Assembly (NCBI GenBank): GCA_026002935.1
Contig: BPGH01000001.1
Location: 359,965-423,964 of the forward strand
DNA length: 64,000 nucleotides
Direction: 5' to 3'
DNA from: Acidimicrobiia bacterium
GTDB taxonomy: Bacteria; Actinomycetota; Acidimicrobiia; IMCC26256; PALSA-610
A program made the position numbers and the translations under genes. Shown here piece by piece: positions 28,056 through 38,208 of the stretch (within the stretch, counting starts at the first letter, position 1; each line of letters begins with the position of its first letter). The notes under the pieces are model-generated. The model did no database searches. It was not told the DNA's origin and saw only the letters and a program-made list of their open reading frames with translations.

Positions 28056-28151
28056 CGGGGAGGTCGTCGCCGCGCGCGGCCCGCGAGTTCCCGGCGCGCC
28101 GTTCGTGCCGGCCGGGGAACCGCGCGGGCGGTCGCGCCGACCGACCGCGAC

Positions 28152-28514
28152 GTGAGGGACGTCGGCGTCGTGCGGGTGGCCGCGCGGTGGGTGCTGGCCG
28201 CGCTCGCCGTGACCGCGGCCACCGCCTGCTCGGGCGGGGGCGGCGGGCCCGCCGGGGCGCCCGACCCCGGCGCCGACCCCGAGCTCCGGCTGGGGCGCGA
28301 GGTCTGGGTCGCGAACTGCGCGGGCTGCCACGGCGGCGACGGCGGGGGCGGCATCGGCCCGCGGCTCGCGGGCCGGGTGGCCGAGGAGTACCCCGAGCCC
28401 GCCGACCAGGAGGCGGTGGTCCGCAAGGGCCGCGGGTCGATGCCGGCCTGGGAGGGCGCGCTGACCGACGAGCAGATCCGCGCCGTCGTGCGCTACTCGC
28501 GCGAGGTGCTGTGA
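28152..28514 (+). CDS. Monoheme c-type cytochrome lipoprotein
   Basis: About 120 residues. There is a signal with lipobox-like AATAC, then a class I cytochrome c domain: LGREVWVANCAGCHGGDGGGGIGPRLAG with the CAGCH heme site, the Met ligand probably in GSMPAWEGALTDEQIRAVVRYSREVL. This C-terminal pattern is typical of cytochrome c subunits and free electron carriers of respiratory chains. The exact GTG start (28152, 28170 or 28176) is uncertain. It is divergent from SCO1, which supports a link to oxidase assembly. Confidence 0.82.
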   Translation: MRDVGVVRVAARWVLAALAVTAATACSGGGGGPAGAPDPGADPELRLGREVWVANCAGCHGGDGGGGIGPRLAGRVAEEYPEPADQEAVVRKGRGSMPAWEGALTDEQIRAVVRYSREVL

Positions 28515-28544
28515 GGCGCCCGGCCGCGGGGCCGGTCGCCACGT

Positions 28545-28979
28545 TCAGTTCCCGGTCGTGCCGGCGGTGCTCGACGCGGCGCCGGCGGACTGCACGACGA
28601 TCGTCACGATCCCGTCGGCGCGCAGCGAGGTGGCCATGTCGGTGCGCGCCGGCTCCGCGAACACGGTACGGGCCGTGCCGCCCGGCGCGACCGACAGCGG
28701 GCCGAGCACGTGCAGGCGCGTGTCGTCGTTGCGCAGCTCGAGCTCGTCACCGGCGCGCAGGACGATCCGCTCCTCGACGACGCCCGGCTCGCGCCCGTCC
28801 GCGACCGCGTCCGCGGTCCCCTCCGGGATCCGCACGGTGACCCGCCGCGGGTCGTTCGCCTCGTCCGCCGCGACGAGCACGACCGCGATCACCGCGGCGA
28901 GCACCAGCGCGACGAGCGCGATCGCGGCGACGGGCCACCACCGCCGCGCGGCGGCCGGCTCAGCGACCGCTCGCGACAC
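28545..28979 (-). CDS. Membrane-anchored cupredoxin-like protein
   Basis: About 144 residues from the GTG at 28979; a GTG at 29039 would add 20. One N-terminal span (WWPVAAIALVALVLAAVIAVVLVA) anchors a beta-sandwich with VLRAGDELELRNDDTRLHVLGPLSVAPGGTART. Only one candidate copper ligand, the His in RLHVLGP, is seen, and there is no Cys, so a blue-copper centre is unlikely. It overlaps the 3' end of the upstream His-rich membrane protein by 20 bp (or 80 with the longer start), so the two are coupled. Confidence 0.65.
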   Translation of the reverse strand: MSRAVAEPAAARRWWPVAAIALVALVLAAVIAVVLVAADEANDPRRVTVRIPEGTADAVADGREPGVVEERIVLRAGDELELRNDDTRLHVLGPLSVAPGGTARTVFAEPARTDMATSLRADGIVTIVVQSAGAASSTAGTTGN

Positions 28980-30618
28980 CGGAGGCGTCCACCCCGCTCG
29001 CCTGCGGCGCACGGCCCGGCGAGAGGTCGTAGCGGTCACGGACCGAGCTCGCGACGCAGCCGCCGTCGTTCTTGCCCGACTCGCGGGCGAGCGCGTCGTC
29101 GAGGATCGGGTTGGCGCCCGAGAACAGGCCCCACGGGCTCTCGCAGCCCGGGACGACCCAGGCGTGGCTCATCCAACCGGCCGAGCCGTCCTGCTTCACG
29201 CCGCCCATCGCCGCGCACTCCTCCGGCGTGGTGGTGCTGTCGCCGATCACGCCGCCGGCGCCGACACACAGCCCGATGTGCCGGTGGTAGTGGTCGTTGT
29301 CGCCGGTGAACCCCTGCGTCGGTTCCGCGCTGCCCGGCAGCGTGATGTAGTAGCTGAGGCCCACCACCCGCGCGTCGGGACCGTTGCCGTCGTAGAGGAT
29401 CATCTCCGGCTTGTCGATCTCGAAGCGGTCGTCGACGTAGCCGAAGTTCATGTAGTGCGCGGCGATGCCGGGCAGGTACGGGGTGACCCGGAACCAGCCC
29501 GCCGCCGTCGCGTCCGCGGCCGTCGGGTACTTCAGCGCGGTCTCGCGCGCGAGCTCGATCTCGGCGGCGAGCGCCTCGCAGTCCGCGGGGTCGACGAGGG
29601 CCTTCCACGTGTGGGGGCCGACGTGCCCGCCGTGCCCGCCGGTGTCGTCGGGCGCGGCCGAGGCGTGGCTGTCGTGCGCGTGGCCGACCTGGCCGGTCGC
29701 GACCAGCCAGTCGAGCCACGCCGCGTACTCCGCGTCGCTGGAGCGCGCGAGCTCTGCGACGAGCCGCCCCGCGGCCACCTCGCTGTTGGCCTGGGAGGTG
29801 AGCGAGACGAGCTTGTCGAGCTGGTACGAGCCGCGGCCGGACAGGCGGTCGGGCACGACGGAGGCGACGACGCCGCTGCCGCTGTCGCCGTGGTGGTCGG
29901 CGCTCATCGCGCCGCCCGCGGTCGTGTCGATGCCGAGGACCCTCGCCTCCTCGTAGTACGAGACGGGGTTGAACTCCCAGTCGCAGCGCTGCTGCTCCAC
30001 GAGCGCCATCTCGGCGGCGTGGGACGCGGGGTCGGCGGCGGCGCCCGAGCCGTGGTCGTGCCCGTCGCCGCCGCTCGCGAGCGCACCGGTCCCGTGCGAG
30101 TGCCCCGCGGCGCCGTGGCTCGCGCTGTCGGGCGACACGATCACCACCGACGCGAGCGCGACGGCGGCGATCCCCGCGACGACCGAGACCGGCGAGGGCA
30201 GGAGCTGGCGGTCGGGGAGCGCGAGCCACGCGCAGGACGCGACGATCACCACCGCCTGGAGCGCGACCGCGACGAGGTCGATCGCGCCGACGGGTTCGGC
30301 GATCCCCTCGTGCGCGCCGACGGGGAGCCCGGCGGTGCGGCTCCACGCCCACAGCGCGATCAGCGCGGCGTTCACGGTGATCGCGAGCACGACTGCCACG
30401 CGCGGCGGGCGGCGGGTGAGCGCCAGCACCGCGAACGCGAGCTGGAACCAGCCCGCGGCGGCGAAGCCGAGCGCGTCGATCAGCTCCTCGGAGTGCTGGG
30501 GCACCATCGCGAGGTGGATCGCGCCGGCGCCCGCGGAGGCGCCGGCGACGAGCGGCGCGAGCGCGGTCACGGGGTGGACGCGCCCGGCGGGGGCGTAGGA
30601 GTCGGTGCGGACGGCCAT
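28960..30618 (-). CDS. Large membrane protein with His-rich linker and unknown Cys-containing outer domain
   Basis: A 552-residue protein. About five N-terminal spans (ALAPLVAGASAGAGAIHLAMV through VVAGIAAVALASVVIV) precede a His-rich region (HGAAGHSHGTGALASGGDGHDHGSG, split here as two His clusters). A second His cluster follows (HAHDSHAS, GGHGGHVGPH). The C-terminal half is a compact domain with HYMNFGYVDDRFEIDKPEM, GFTGDNDHYHRHIGLCVG, TTPEECAAMGG and VVPGCESPWGLFSG, carrying several cysteines. I do not recognise this domain. The ATG at 30618 follows GGGGGGAACC and is preferred. Metal, probably copper, handling is inferred from the His clusters and neighbours SCO1 and cytochrome c. Confidence 0.7.
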   Translation of the reverse strand: MAVRTDSYAPAGRVHPVTALAPLVAGASAGAGAIHLAMVPQHSEELIDALGFAAAGWFQLAFAVLALTRRPPRVAVVLAITVNAALIALWAWSRTAGLPVGAHEGIAEPVGAIDLVAVALQAVVIVASCAWLALPDRQLLPSPVSVVAGIAAVALASVVIVSPDSASHGAAGHSHGTGALASGGDGHDHGSGAAADPASHAAEMALVEQQRCDWEFNPVSYYEEARVLGIDTTAGGAMSADHHGDSGSGVVASVVPDRLSGRGSYQLDKLVSLTSQANSEVAAGRLVAELARSSDAEYAAWLDWLVATGQVGHAHDSHASAAPDDTGGHGGHVGPHTWKALVDPADCEALAAEIELARETALKYPTAADATAAGWFRVTPYLPGIAAHYMNFGYVDDRFEIDKPEMILYDGNGPDARVVGLSYYITLPGSAEPTQGFTGDNDHYHRHIGLCVGAGGVIGDSTTTPEECAAMGGVKQDGSAGWMSHAWVVPGCESPWGLFSGANPILDDALARESGKNDGGCVASSVRDRYDLSPGRAPQASGVDASGVASGR

Positions 30619-30720
30619 CTGGTTCCCCCCCGGTGTGCGAATCGGTACGGGAGCGTACCGGGGTTGCACACCCCGTGCACGTCCCCGGCCCGCGCCGGCC
30701 CGGGGCGGCCGGCCGCCGGG

Positions 30721-33300
30721 TCAGACGACCTCGGCCGCGGCCGCCGCCTCGAAGGCGAGCCGCCCGTCGGGTCCCACGTCCACGACGACGGTGTCGCCGG
30801 GCTGGTAGGTGCCCTTCAGCAGCTCCAGGGCGATCGGGTCGGCGACCTCGCGCTGGAGCACCCGCTTGAGCGGCCGGGCCCCGAAGTCCGGGTCGTACCC
30901 GGTGCGCGCCAGCCACTCGCGCGCCGCCTCCGTCAGCACGAGGTCGAGGTCGCGGGCCCGGAGCCGCCGGCGCAGGTGCTCGACCTGGATGTCGACGATC
31001 CGGGCGATGTGCTCCTCGGTCAGACGGTGGAACACGACGATCTCGTCCACCCGGTTCACGAACTCGGGCTTGAAGTGCGCCCGCACCGCGTTCAGCACGC
31101 CCTCCTCGGACAGCCCGCTGCCGAGGTTCGACGTCATGATCACGACCGTGTTCGTGAAGTCGACCGTCCGGCCCTGGCCGTCGGTGAGCCGCCCGTCGTC
31201 CATGAGCTGCAACAGGATGTTGAACACGTCGGGGTGCGCCTTCTCGATCTCGTCGAGCAGGATCACCGCGTACGGCCGGCGGCGCACCGCCTCGGTGAGC
31301 TGGCCGCCCTCCTCGTAGCCGACGTAGCCGGGCGGCGCGCCGACCAGGCGCGACACGGAGTGCTTCTCCATGTACTCCGACATGTCGATGCGCACCATCG
31401 CCCGCTCGTCGTCGAACAGGAACTCGGCCAGCGCCCGCGCGAGCTCGGTCTTGCCGACACCGGTCGGGCCGAGGAACAGGAACGAGCCGATCGGCCGGTG
31501 GGGGTCGGACAGACCCGCACGCGACCGCCGGATCGCGTTCGCGACCGCGCGCACGGGGCCGTCCTGGCCGACGACCCGCTGGTGCAGGTGCTCCTCGAGC
31601 CGCACCAGCTTCGCCATCTCGCCCTCCATGAGGCGGGACACCGGGATGCCGGTCCATTTCGCGACGATCTCCGCGACGTCCTCCTCGTCGACCTCCTCCT
31701 TGAGCATCGCCCCGTCGCGCTGCATCTCCTCCAGCCGGGCCGACATCGACGCGATCTCGCGTTCGAGCACCGGGATGTGCCCGTAGCGGAGCTGCGCGGC
31801 GCGCTCGAGGTCGCCCTCGCGCTCGGCCTGCTCGGCCTCGAGCTTGGCCTGCTCCAGGCGCACGTTCGCCTCCCGGATGGCGGTGATCGCGTCCTTCTCG
31901 GCCTGCCAGTGCGCGACCATCCCGTCGCGCTCCTCCTGCAGCGACCGCAGCTCCTCGTCGAGCGCGGCGAGCCGCTGCTTCGACGCCTCGTCGGTCTCCT
32001 TCGACAGCGCGGCGCGCTCGATCTCGAGCTGGCGGATCCGGCGCTCGACCACGTCGATCTCGAACGGCATCGAGTCGATCTCGATCCGCAACCGCGACGC
32101 GGCCTCGTCGATCAGGTCGATGGCCTTGTCGGGGAGCTGGCGGCCGGTGATGTAACGGTCGGAGAGCACCGCGGCCGCGACGAGCGCGGCGTCCTGGATG
32201 CGCACGCCGTGGTGGACCTCGTAGCGCTCCTTCAGGCCGCGGAGGATCGCGATCGTGTCCTCGACCGACGGCTGGCCGACGAACACCGGCTGGAACCGCC
32301 GCTCGAGCGCCGCGTCCTTCTCGATGTACTTGCGGTACTCGTCGAGCGTCGTGGCGCCGATCAGCCGCAGCTCACCGCGGGCGAGCATCGGCTTGATCAT
32401 GTTGCCGGCGTCGACCGCCCCCTCGGCGCCGCCCGCCCCCACGATCGTGTGCAGCTCGTCGATGAACGTGATGATCTCGCCCTGCGCGTCGGCGATCTCC
32501 TTGAGGACAGCCTTGAACCGCTCCTCGAACTCGCCCCGGTACTTCGCGCCCGCGACCATCGCGCCGATGTCGAGCGCGACGATTCGCTTGTCACGCAGGC
32601 CCTCGGGCACGTCTCCCTCGACGATCCGGCGGGCGAGCCCCTCGACGATCGCGGTCTTGCCGACGCCGGGCTCGCCGATCAGCACCGGGTTGTTCTTCGT
32701 GCGGCGCGACAGCACCTGGATGATCCGCCGGATCTCCTCGTCGCGCCCGATGACCGGGTCGATCCTGCCCTTCCGGGCGGCCTCGGTGAGGTCGCGCCCG
32801 TACTTCTCGAGGGCCTGGTACTGCTCCTCGGGGTTGTCGGTCGTGACCCGGTGGCTCCCGCGCACCCGGCGCAGCGCGTCGAGCACCGCGTCGCGCGTGA
32901 CGCCCGCCGACCGCAGCAGGTCGCCGACCCCGCCGGGCACGCCGGTCATGGCCAGCAGCAGGTGCTCCGTCGACAGGTAGTCGTCGTCGAGCTGGGCACG
33001 CTCCTTGTCGGCCTCCTCGAGCATGCGGTAGGCCTCGGCCGCGAGCTGCGCGTCACGCACCGTCGCACCGCTCACGCGCGGGCGACGCGCGAGCGATTCG
33101 TCGACGCGGCGGGCGAGCGTGTGCACGTCGACGCCGATGCGCTCGAGCACGCCGGTCACGACGCCTTCGGGCTGGTCGAGCAGCGCGCGCAGCACGTGCT
33201 CCGAGCCCACCTCGGTGTGGCCGGCGTCGCGGGCGCGCGCCTGCGAGGCGCCGAGCGCCTCCTGGGTCTTGCGGGTGAAGCGGTTGGGGTCGAGGGGCAT
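30721..33300 (-). CDS. clpB: Disaggregase ClpB
   Basis: An 859-residue Hsp100 AAA+ chaperone that pulls polypeptides from aggregates with DnaK. The N-terminal Clp repeat domain begins [19 protein letters not shown]1 has [15 protein letters not shown] and NBD2 [20 protein letters not shown]. The long coiled-coil middle domain (about 400-530, rich in Glu/Arg) distinguishes it from ClpA/ClpC. It lies 2 bp after hspR, as the last gene of the heat-shock operon, as in streptomycetes. Confidence 0.96.
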   Translation of the reverse strand: MPLDPNRFTRKTQEALGASQARARDAGHTEVGSEHVLRALLDQPEGVVTGVLERIGVDVHTLARRVDESLARRPRVSGATVRDAQLAAEAYRMLEEADKERAQLDDDYLSTEHLLLAMTGVPGGVGDLLRSAGVTRDAVLDALRRVRGSHRVTTDNPEEQYQALEKYGRDLTEAARKGRIDPVIGRDEEIRRIIQVLSRRTKNNPVLIGEPGVGKTAIVEGLARRIVEGDVPEGLRDKRIVALDIGAMVAGAKYRGEFEERFKAVLKEIADAQGEIITFIDELHTIVGAGGAEGAVDAGNMIKPMLARGELRLIGATTLDEYRKYIEKDAALERRFQPVFVGQPSVEDTIAILRGLKERYEVHHGVRIQDAALVAAAVLSDRYITGRQLPDKAIDLIDEAASRLRIEIDSMPFEIDVVERRIRQLEIERAALSKETDEASKQRLAALDEELRSLQEERDGMVAHWQAEKDAITAIREANVRLEQAKLEAEQAEREGDLERAAQLRYGHIPVLEREIASMSARLEEMQRDGAMLKEEVDEEDVAEIVAKWTGIPVSRLMEGEMAKLVRLEEHLHQRVVGQDGPVRAVANAIRRSRAGLSDPHRPIGSFLFLGPTGVGKTELARALAEFLFDDERAMVRIDMSEYMEKHSVSRLVGAPPGYVGYEEGGQLTEAVRRRPYAVILLDEIEKAHPDVFNILLQLMDDGRLTDGQGRTVDFTNTVVIMTSNLGSGLSEEGVLNAVRAHFKPEFVNRVDEIVVFHRLTEEHIARIVDIQVEHLRRRLRARDLDLVLTEAAREWLARTGYDPDFGARPLKRVLQREVADPIALELLKGTYQPGDTVVVDVGPDGRLAFEAAAAAEVV

Positions 33301-33302
33301 GG

Positions 33303-33713
33303 TCAGATCACCTTGTTCGAGAACCGGACGAGCGCCGTCCTCGGGAGGGGGACGAGCTCACGGCGGTACTGCTTGTGAACAGCCTCGACCCGCTCGTTCA
33401 TTTCCCTGACGAGCGCGTCGATGCGCGCCTCCAGCTCGGCGATCCGCTCGCGCGCGTCGTCGAGCTGGCGCTCCAGGTCGAGGACGCGCTGCACGCCCGC
33501 GAGGCTCATCCCCTCGTTGGTCAGTTCCTGGATGCGCCGCAGCAGCGCGATGTCCCGCTCCGAGTAGCGCCGGCTGCGTCCGCTGGTGCGCGCGGGCGAC
33601 AGCAGGCCCTTGCGCTCGTAGATGCGCAGCGTCTGCGGGTGCATGCCCGCGAGCTGCGCCGCGACCGAGATCACGTAGAGCGCCCGGGTGTCAGGTTCCC
33701 GAGACGTCGTCAT
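33303..33713 (-). CDS. hspR: HspR, MerR-family repressor of the heat-shock operon
   Basis: A 136-residue MerR-type repressor. The winged helix [55 protein letters not shown] is typical HspR, followed by a dimerising coiled coil ([28 protein letters not shown]). HspR binds HAIR repeats with DnaK as co-repressor. A HAIR-like site lies upstream of dnaK. The ATG at 33713 overlaps the dnaJ 3' end by 23 bp, which indicates coupling. Confidence 0.93.
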   Translation of the reverse strand: MTTSREPDTRALYVISVAAQLAGMHPQTLRIYERKGLLSPARTSGRSRRYSERDIALLRRIQELTNEGMSLAGVQRVLDLERQLDDARERIAELEARIDALVREMNERVEAVHKQYRRELVPLPRTALVRFSNKVI

Positions 33714-34881
33714 GGTCCGTCCGCCTCCGCTTGTACGGGCCGCCGAAGAGCGCGGCCCTCGGGTCCTCGTCGAACACCTTCGCGAGCTCCTCGACCGCGC
33801 GTCGTTGCGCGTCGTCGAGCCCCGTGGGCACCTGCACGTCGACGGTGACGAGCAGGTCCCCCGGGGGGCGACCGCCCGCACCCGAGACCCCGCGCCCGCG
33901 CACCCGGAGCACCTTGCCGTTCGGCGTGCCGGGCGGGATGCGCACGGTCACGGAACCGTCGAGCGTCGGCACCTTCACGTCCGCGCCCAGCACCGCCTCC
34001 GCGAAGGTGACGGGCAGCCGCAGCCGCAGGTGGTCGCCGTCGCGCGTGAAGAGCGGGTGGGGCCGCACGTGCGCGACCACGTAGAGGTCGCCGGGCGGCC
34101 CGCCGCGCACGCCGGCGCCGCCGCGGCCCTTCACGCGGATGCGCTGGCCGTCGGTGACGCCCGGTGGGATGCGCACCTTCACCTCGCGCGGGCGCACCTC
34201 GACCCCGCGGCCCCGGCAGGTCGGGCACGGGGTCGGCACCACCTGCCCCCGGCCGCCGCAGCGCGGGCACACCTGCGAGAACGAGAACGGCCCCTGGTCG
34301 ACCGCCACCTCGCCGCTGCCGCGGCACTCGGGGCAGGTCTGCGGCGTCGTCCCCGGCGCGGCACCGGTGCCCGAGCAGGCCGCGCACACGGCGTCGGCGC
34401 GGAACCGGACCGTGCTCGTCACGCCCTTGACCGCGTCCTCGAACGACAGGTGGATCTCGGTCTCGAGGTCCTGGCCGCGCTGGGGGCCGGTCGTCCGCCG
34501 GGCGCGGCGCGACCCGCCCGCACCGAACAGGCCGCCGAGCAGGTCGGAGAAGAATCCGGTGTCGCCGCCGGCGTCGAAGTCGGTGAACGTGAAGGTGCGG
34601 CCCGCCCCGCCCGCGCCGAACCCGCCCGGCCCGACGCCCGCGGCCACCATGCGGCGCACCTCGTCGTACTCCTTGCGGGTCTCGGCGTCGCCGAGCACCT
34701 CGTACGCGGCCGAGATCTCCTTGAAGCGCTCCTCCGCGTCCTTGTTCCCGGGGTTCGCGTCGGGGTGGTACTGCTTGGCGAGCTTCTTGTAGGCGCGCGC
34801 GATCTCCTTGTCGGTCGCGCCCTTCGGCACGCCGAGCACGGCGTAGTAGTCCTTCTCGAACCACTCGCGCTGCGGTGCCAT
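33691..34881 (-). CDS. dnaJ: Chaperone DnaJ (type I)
   Basis: A 396-residue Hsp40. The J domain (about 8-75) has [39 protein letters not shown] including the HPD tripeptide. A Gly/Phe-rich stretch ([19 protein letters not shown]) and four CxxCxGxG zinc-finger repeats ([32 protein letters not shown]) follow, then the beta-rich client-binding region. It stimulates DnaK ATPase. It lies 26 bp after grpE. Confidence 0.96.
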   Translation of the reverse strand: MAPQREWFEKDYYAVLGVPKGATDKEIARAYKKLAKQYHPDANPGNKDAEERFKEISAAYEVLGDAETRKEYDEVRRMVAAGVGPGGFGAGGAGRTFTFTDFDAGGDTGFFSDLLGGLFGAGGSRRARRTTGPQRGQDLETEIHLSFEDAVKGVTSTVRFRADAVCAACSGTGAAPGTTPQTCPECRGSGEVAVDQGPFSFSQVCPRCGGRGQVVPTPCPTCRGRGVEVRPREVKVRIPPGVTDGQRIRVKGRGGAGVRGGPPGDLYVVAHVRPHPLFTRDGDHLRLRLPVTFAEAVLGADVKVPTLDGSVTVRIPPGTPNGKVLRVRGRGVSGAGGRPPGDLLVTVDVQVPTGLDDAQRRAVEELAKVFDEDPRAALFGGPYKRRRTDHDDVSGT

Positions 34882-34907
34882 CGCTCCCCGGCTCCCGGTG
34901 CGCGCCC

Positions 34908-35494
34908 TCAGGCGCGCGTCACCTTCACCATCGCGGGCCGCAGGACGCGGCCCTTCAGCTTCCAGCCGGCGCGCAGCACCTCGCCCACGATCGGGTCGCC
35001 GTCGCCCTCGTCCTGCATCACGGCGTCGTGCTCGTTCGGGTCGAACGGCGCGCCGAGGGCCTCGATGCGCTGCAGGCCCGCCTTCTCGAGCACGGCGAAC
35101 AGCTCGGCGTACACGAGCTCGATGCCCTTGCGGACCTTGTCGAGGTCGGCGTCGGGGCTCATGACGTTCTGGACCGCGAGCTCGAAGCTGTCGAGCACGG
35201 GCAGGAGCTGCTCCACGAGCCCCTCCGTCGCCCGCTCGATGTGGGCGGTCTGCTCGCGCACCATCCGCTTGCGGTAGTTCTCGAAGTCGGCCTGGATGCG
35301 CCGGGCCGTGTCCAGCGCCTCCTCGCGCTCGCGCTGGAGCTGCGCGAGGTCGGCCTCGAGCTGGCGCTCCTCGGCCGACGCGTCGCCGGCGTCACCCGGG
35401 CCGGCGGGGGCCGGGCCGGCCGGTCCGGCGCCCGCGTCCCCCGCGGGCGCCGGTTCCGGCCGCGTCACCTGCTCGTCGTCGCGCCCGTTCATGG

Positions 35495-35498
<4 letters not shown>
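34908..35498 (-). CDS. grpE: Nucleotide exchange factor GrpE
   Basis: About 196 residues. An acidic, Pro/Ala-rich disordered N-terminus is followed by a long helix ([39 protein letters not shown]) and the C-terminal beta domain with [37 protein letters not shown], all typical of GrpE. It releases ADP from DnaK. The GTG at 35498 overlaps the dnaK stop (GTGA); the ATG at 35492 is an equally good start. Confidence 0.94.
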
Positions 35499-37336
<1,838 letters not shown>

Positions 37337-37384
37337 GGTGGGTTCCTCCGGAGGGGTCGTGAACGGGATTGAGCGTTCCGGACG

Positions 37385-37410
37385 ATTCTAACTTGAGCGT
37401 ACCGCGCTCA
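37385..37410 (-). promoter_or_regulatory. dnaK promoter with HAIR-like HspR operator
   Basis: The inverted repeat TGAGC-N7-GCTCA (37394-37410), read CTTGAGC at one end, fits the HspR HAIR consensus CTTGAGT-N7-ACTCAAG with the correct 7-bp spacer. On the minus strand it is followed closely by TAGAAT (37385-37390), a good -10 element. Repressor binding would therefore cover the spacer between -35 and -10. A lone TTGAGC half-site occurs at 37369-37374. Confidence 0.75.
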
Positions 37411-37412
37411 TA

Positions 37413-37707
37413 TTCCCGGAGCGGCCCGGGCGCGTTTCGCCGGACCGCGGGTCGGCGCGGCGCCGCCGGGACGGCGCGGGGCCGGGCGGCTGCGGGCCGC
37501 GGCTGCGGGCCGCGGCGCCGGGACGACGCCCGCGCGGGGACGACGCGGGGCCGGGCCGCGGGGCCGGGCCACGGCGCCCGGCCCCCGGCGGCCGCGGGCC
37601 GCACCGCCGGCCGGGGCGGGCACGGCGCGAGCGGCACGACGCGAGGGCACGGGCGCACCGGGCAGGAACGGCCGCGACGCTCACCCGTGCACATCAGCGC
37701 ACACATC
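37413..37707. other. GC-rich intergenic region without a gene
   Basis: The 385 bp between dnaK and the cyclic-nucleotide-binding gene hold the dnaK promoter at one end and the promoter of the next gene at the other. The middle is about 85% GC with short repeated CGGGCCGCGG and CGCGGGGACGACG blocks. The open frames there are compositional and lack ribosome sites. Confidence 0.6.
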
Positions 37708-37713
37708 TATACA
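37708..37713 (+). promoter_or_regulatory. -10 element of a probable leaderless promoter
   Basis: TATACA ends 8 nt before the ATG at 37722 and no Shine-Dalgarno sequence lies between them. This spacing would put the transcription start on the A of the ATG, so the mRNA is probably leaderless. Confidence 0.5.
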
Positions 37714-37721
37714 TTGCGCGC

Positions 37722-38147
37722 ATGCCCCGCCGCGATGCCTTCATCGAACACCTCCAGCAGGTGCCGCTGTTCAGCGCCTGCTCCCGCAAGGACCTCCAGC
37801 TCGTCGCGAAGCGGGCGGAGGACGTGCGGGTGCCGCCGGGCAAGGTGCTCGTGACCGAGGGGGAGACCGGTCACGAGTTCTTCGTGATCCTGGAGGGGAC
37901 CGCGAAGGTCACCCGCCAGGGGCGGCGCGTCGCGACGCTCGGACCCGGGCAGGCCTTCGGCGAGCTCGCCCTGCTCGAGAAGGCCCCCCGCAACGCCACC
38001 GTGACCGCCGAGTCCGACATGGAGCTCGTCGTGCTCGGCCAGCGCGAGTTCGCCGGCATCATCGACGAGGTGCCCGGCTTCGCGCGCAAGCTCCTCGCGG
38101 GCATGGCCAAGCGGCTGCGCGACGCCGACGCGAAGTCGGTCCAGTAG
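37722..38147 (+). CDS. Cyclic-nucleotide-binding-domain protein without a DNA-binding domain
   Basis: A 141-residue protein consisting of one CAP-like cNMP-binding domain. It has VPLFSACSRKDLQLVAKRAEDVRVPPGKVLVTEGETGHEFFVILEGTAKV, then the phosphate-binding cassette AFGELALLEKAPRNATVTAE with the Glu and Arg that hold cAMP or cGMP. The helix-turn-helix of CRP/FNR factors is absent; the protein ends soon after the C-helix. It probably acts by binding a partner. It lies 61 bp upstream of the EtfD-like gene on the same strand. Confidence 0.85.
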   Translation: MPRRDAFIEHLQQVPLFSACSRKDLQLVAKRAEDVRVPPGKVLVTEGETGHEFFVILEGTAKVTRQGRRVATLGPGQAFGELALLEKAPRNATVTAESDMELVVLGQREFAGIIDEVPGFARKLLAGMAKRLRDADAKSVQ

Positions 38148-38208
38148 GACCGCACCCGACCGGCTCCGGCAGGGATCGCGCGCCCCCGGCGAAATAGATT
38201 CGGCCCCG

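Noticed and set aside
28558..33378. A 1606-codon open frame on the plus strand.
   Set aside because: It lies antisense to clpB and the His-rich membrane gene, whose proteins are clearly recognisable. Its product is low-complexity Arg/Val/Leu/Asp, and such long shadow frames are expected at this GC content.
37369..37390. A second full HAIR operator upstream of dnaK.
   Set aside because: Only the TTGAGC half is present; the second half (ACGATT) does not match.
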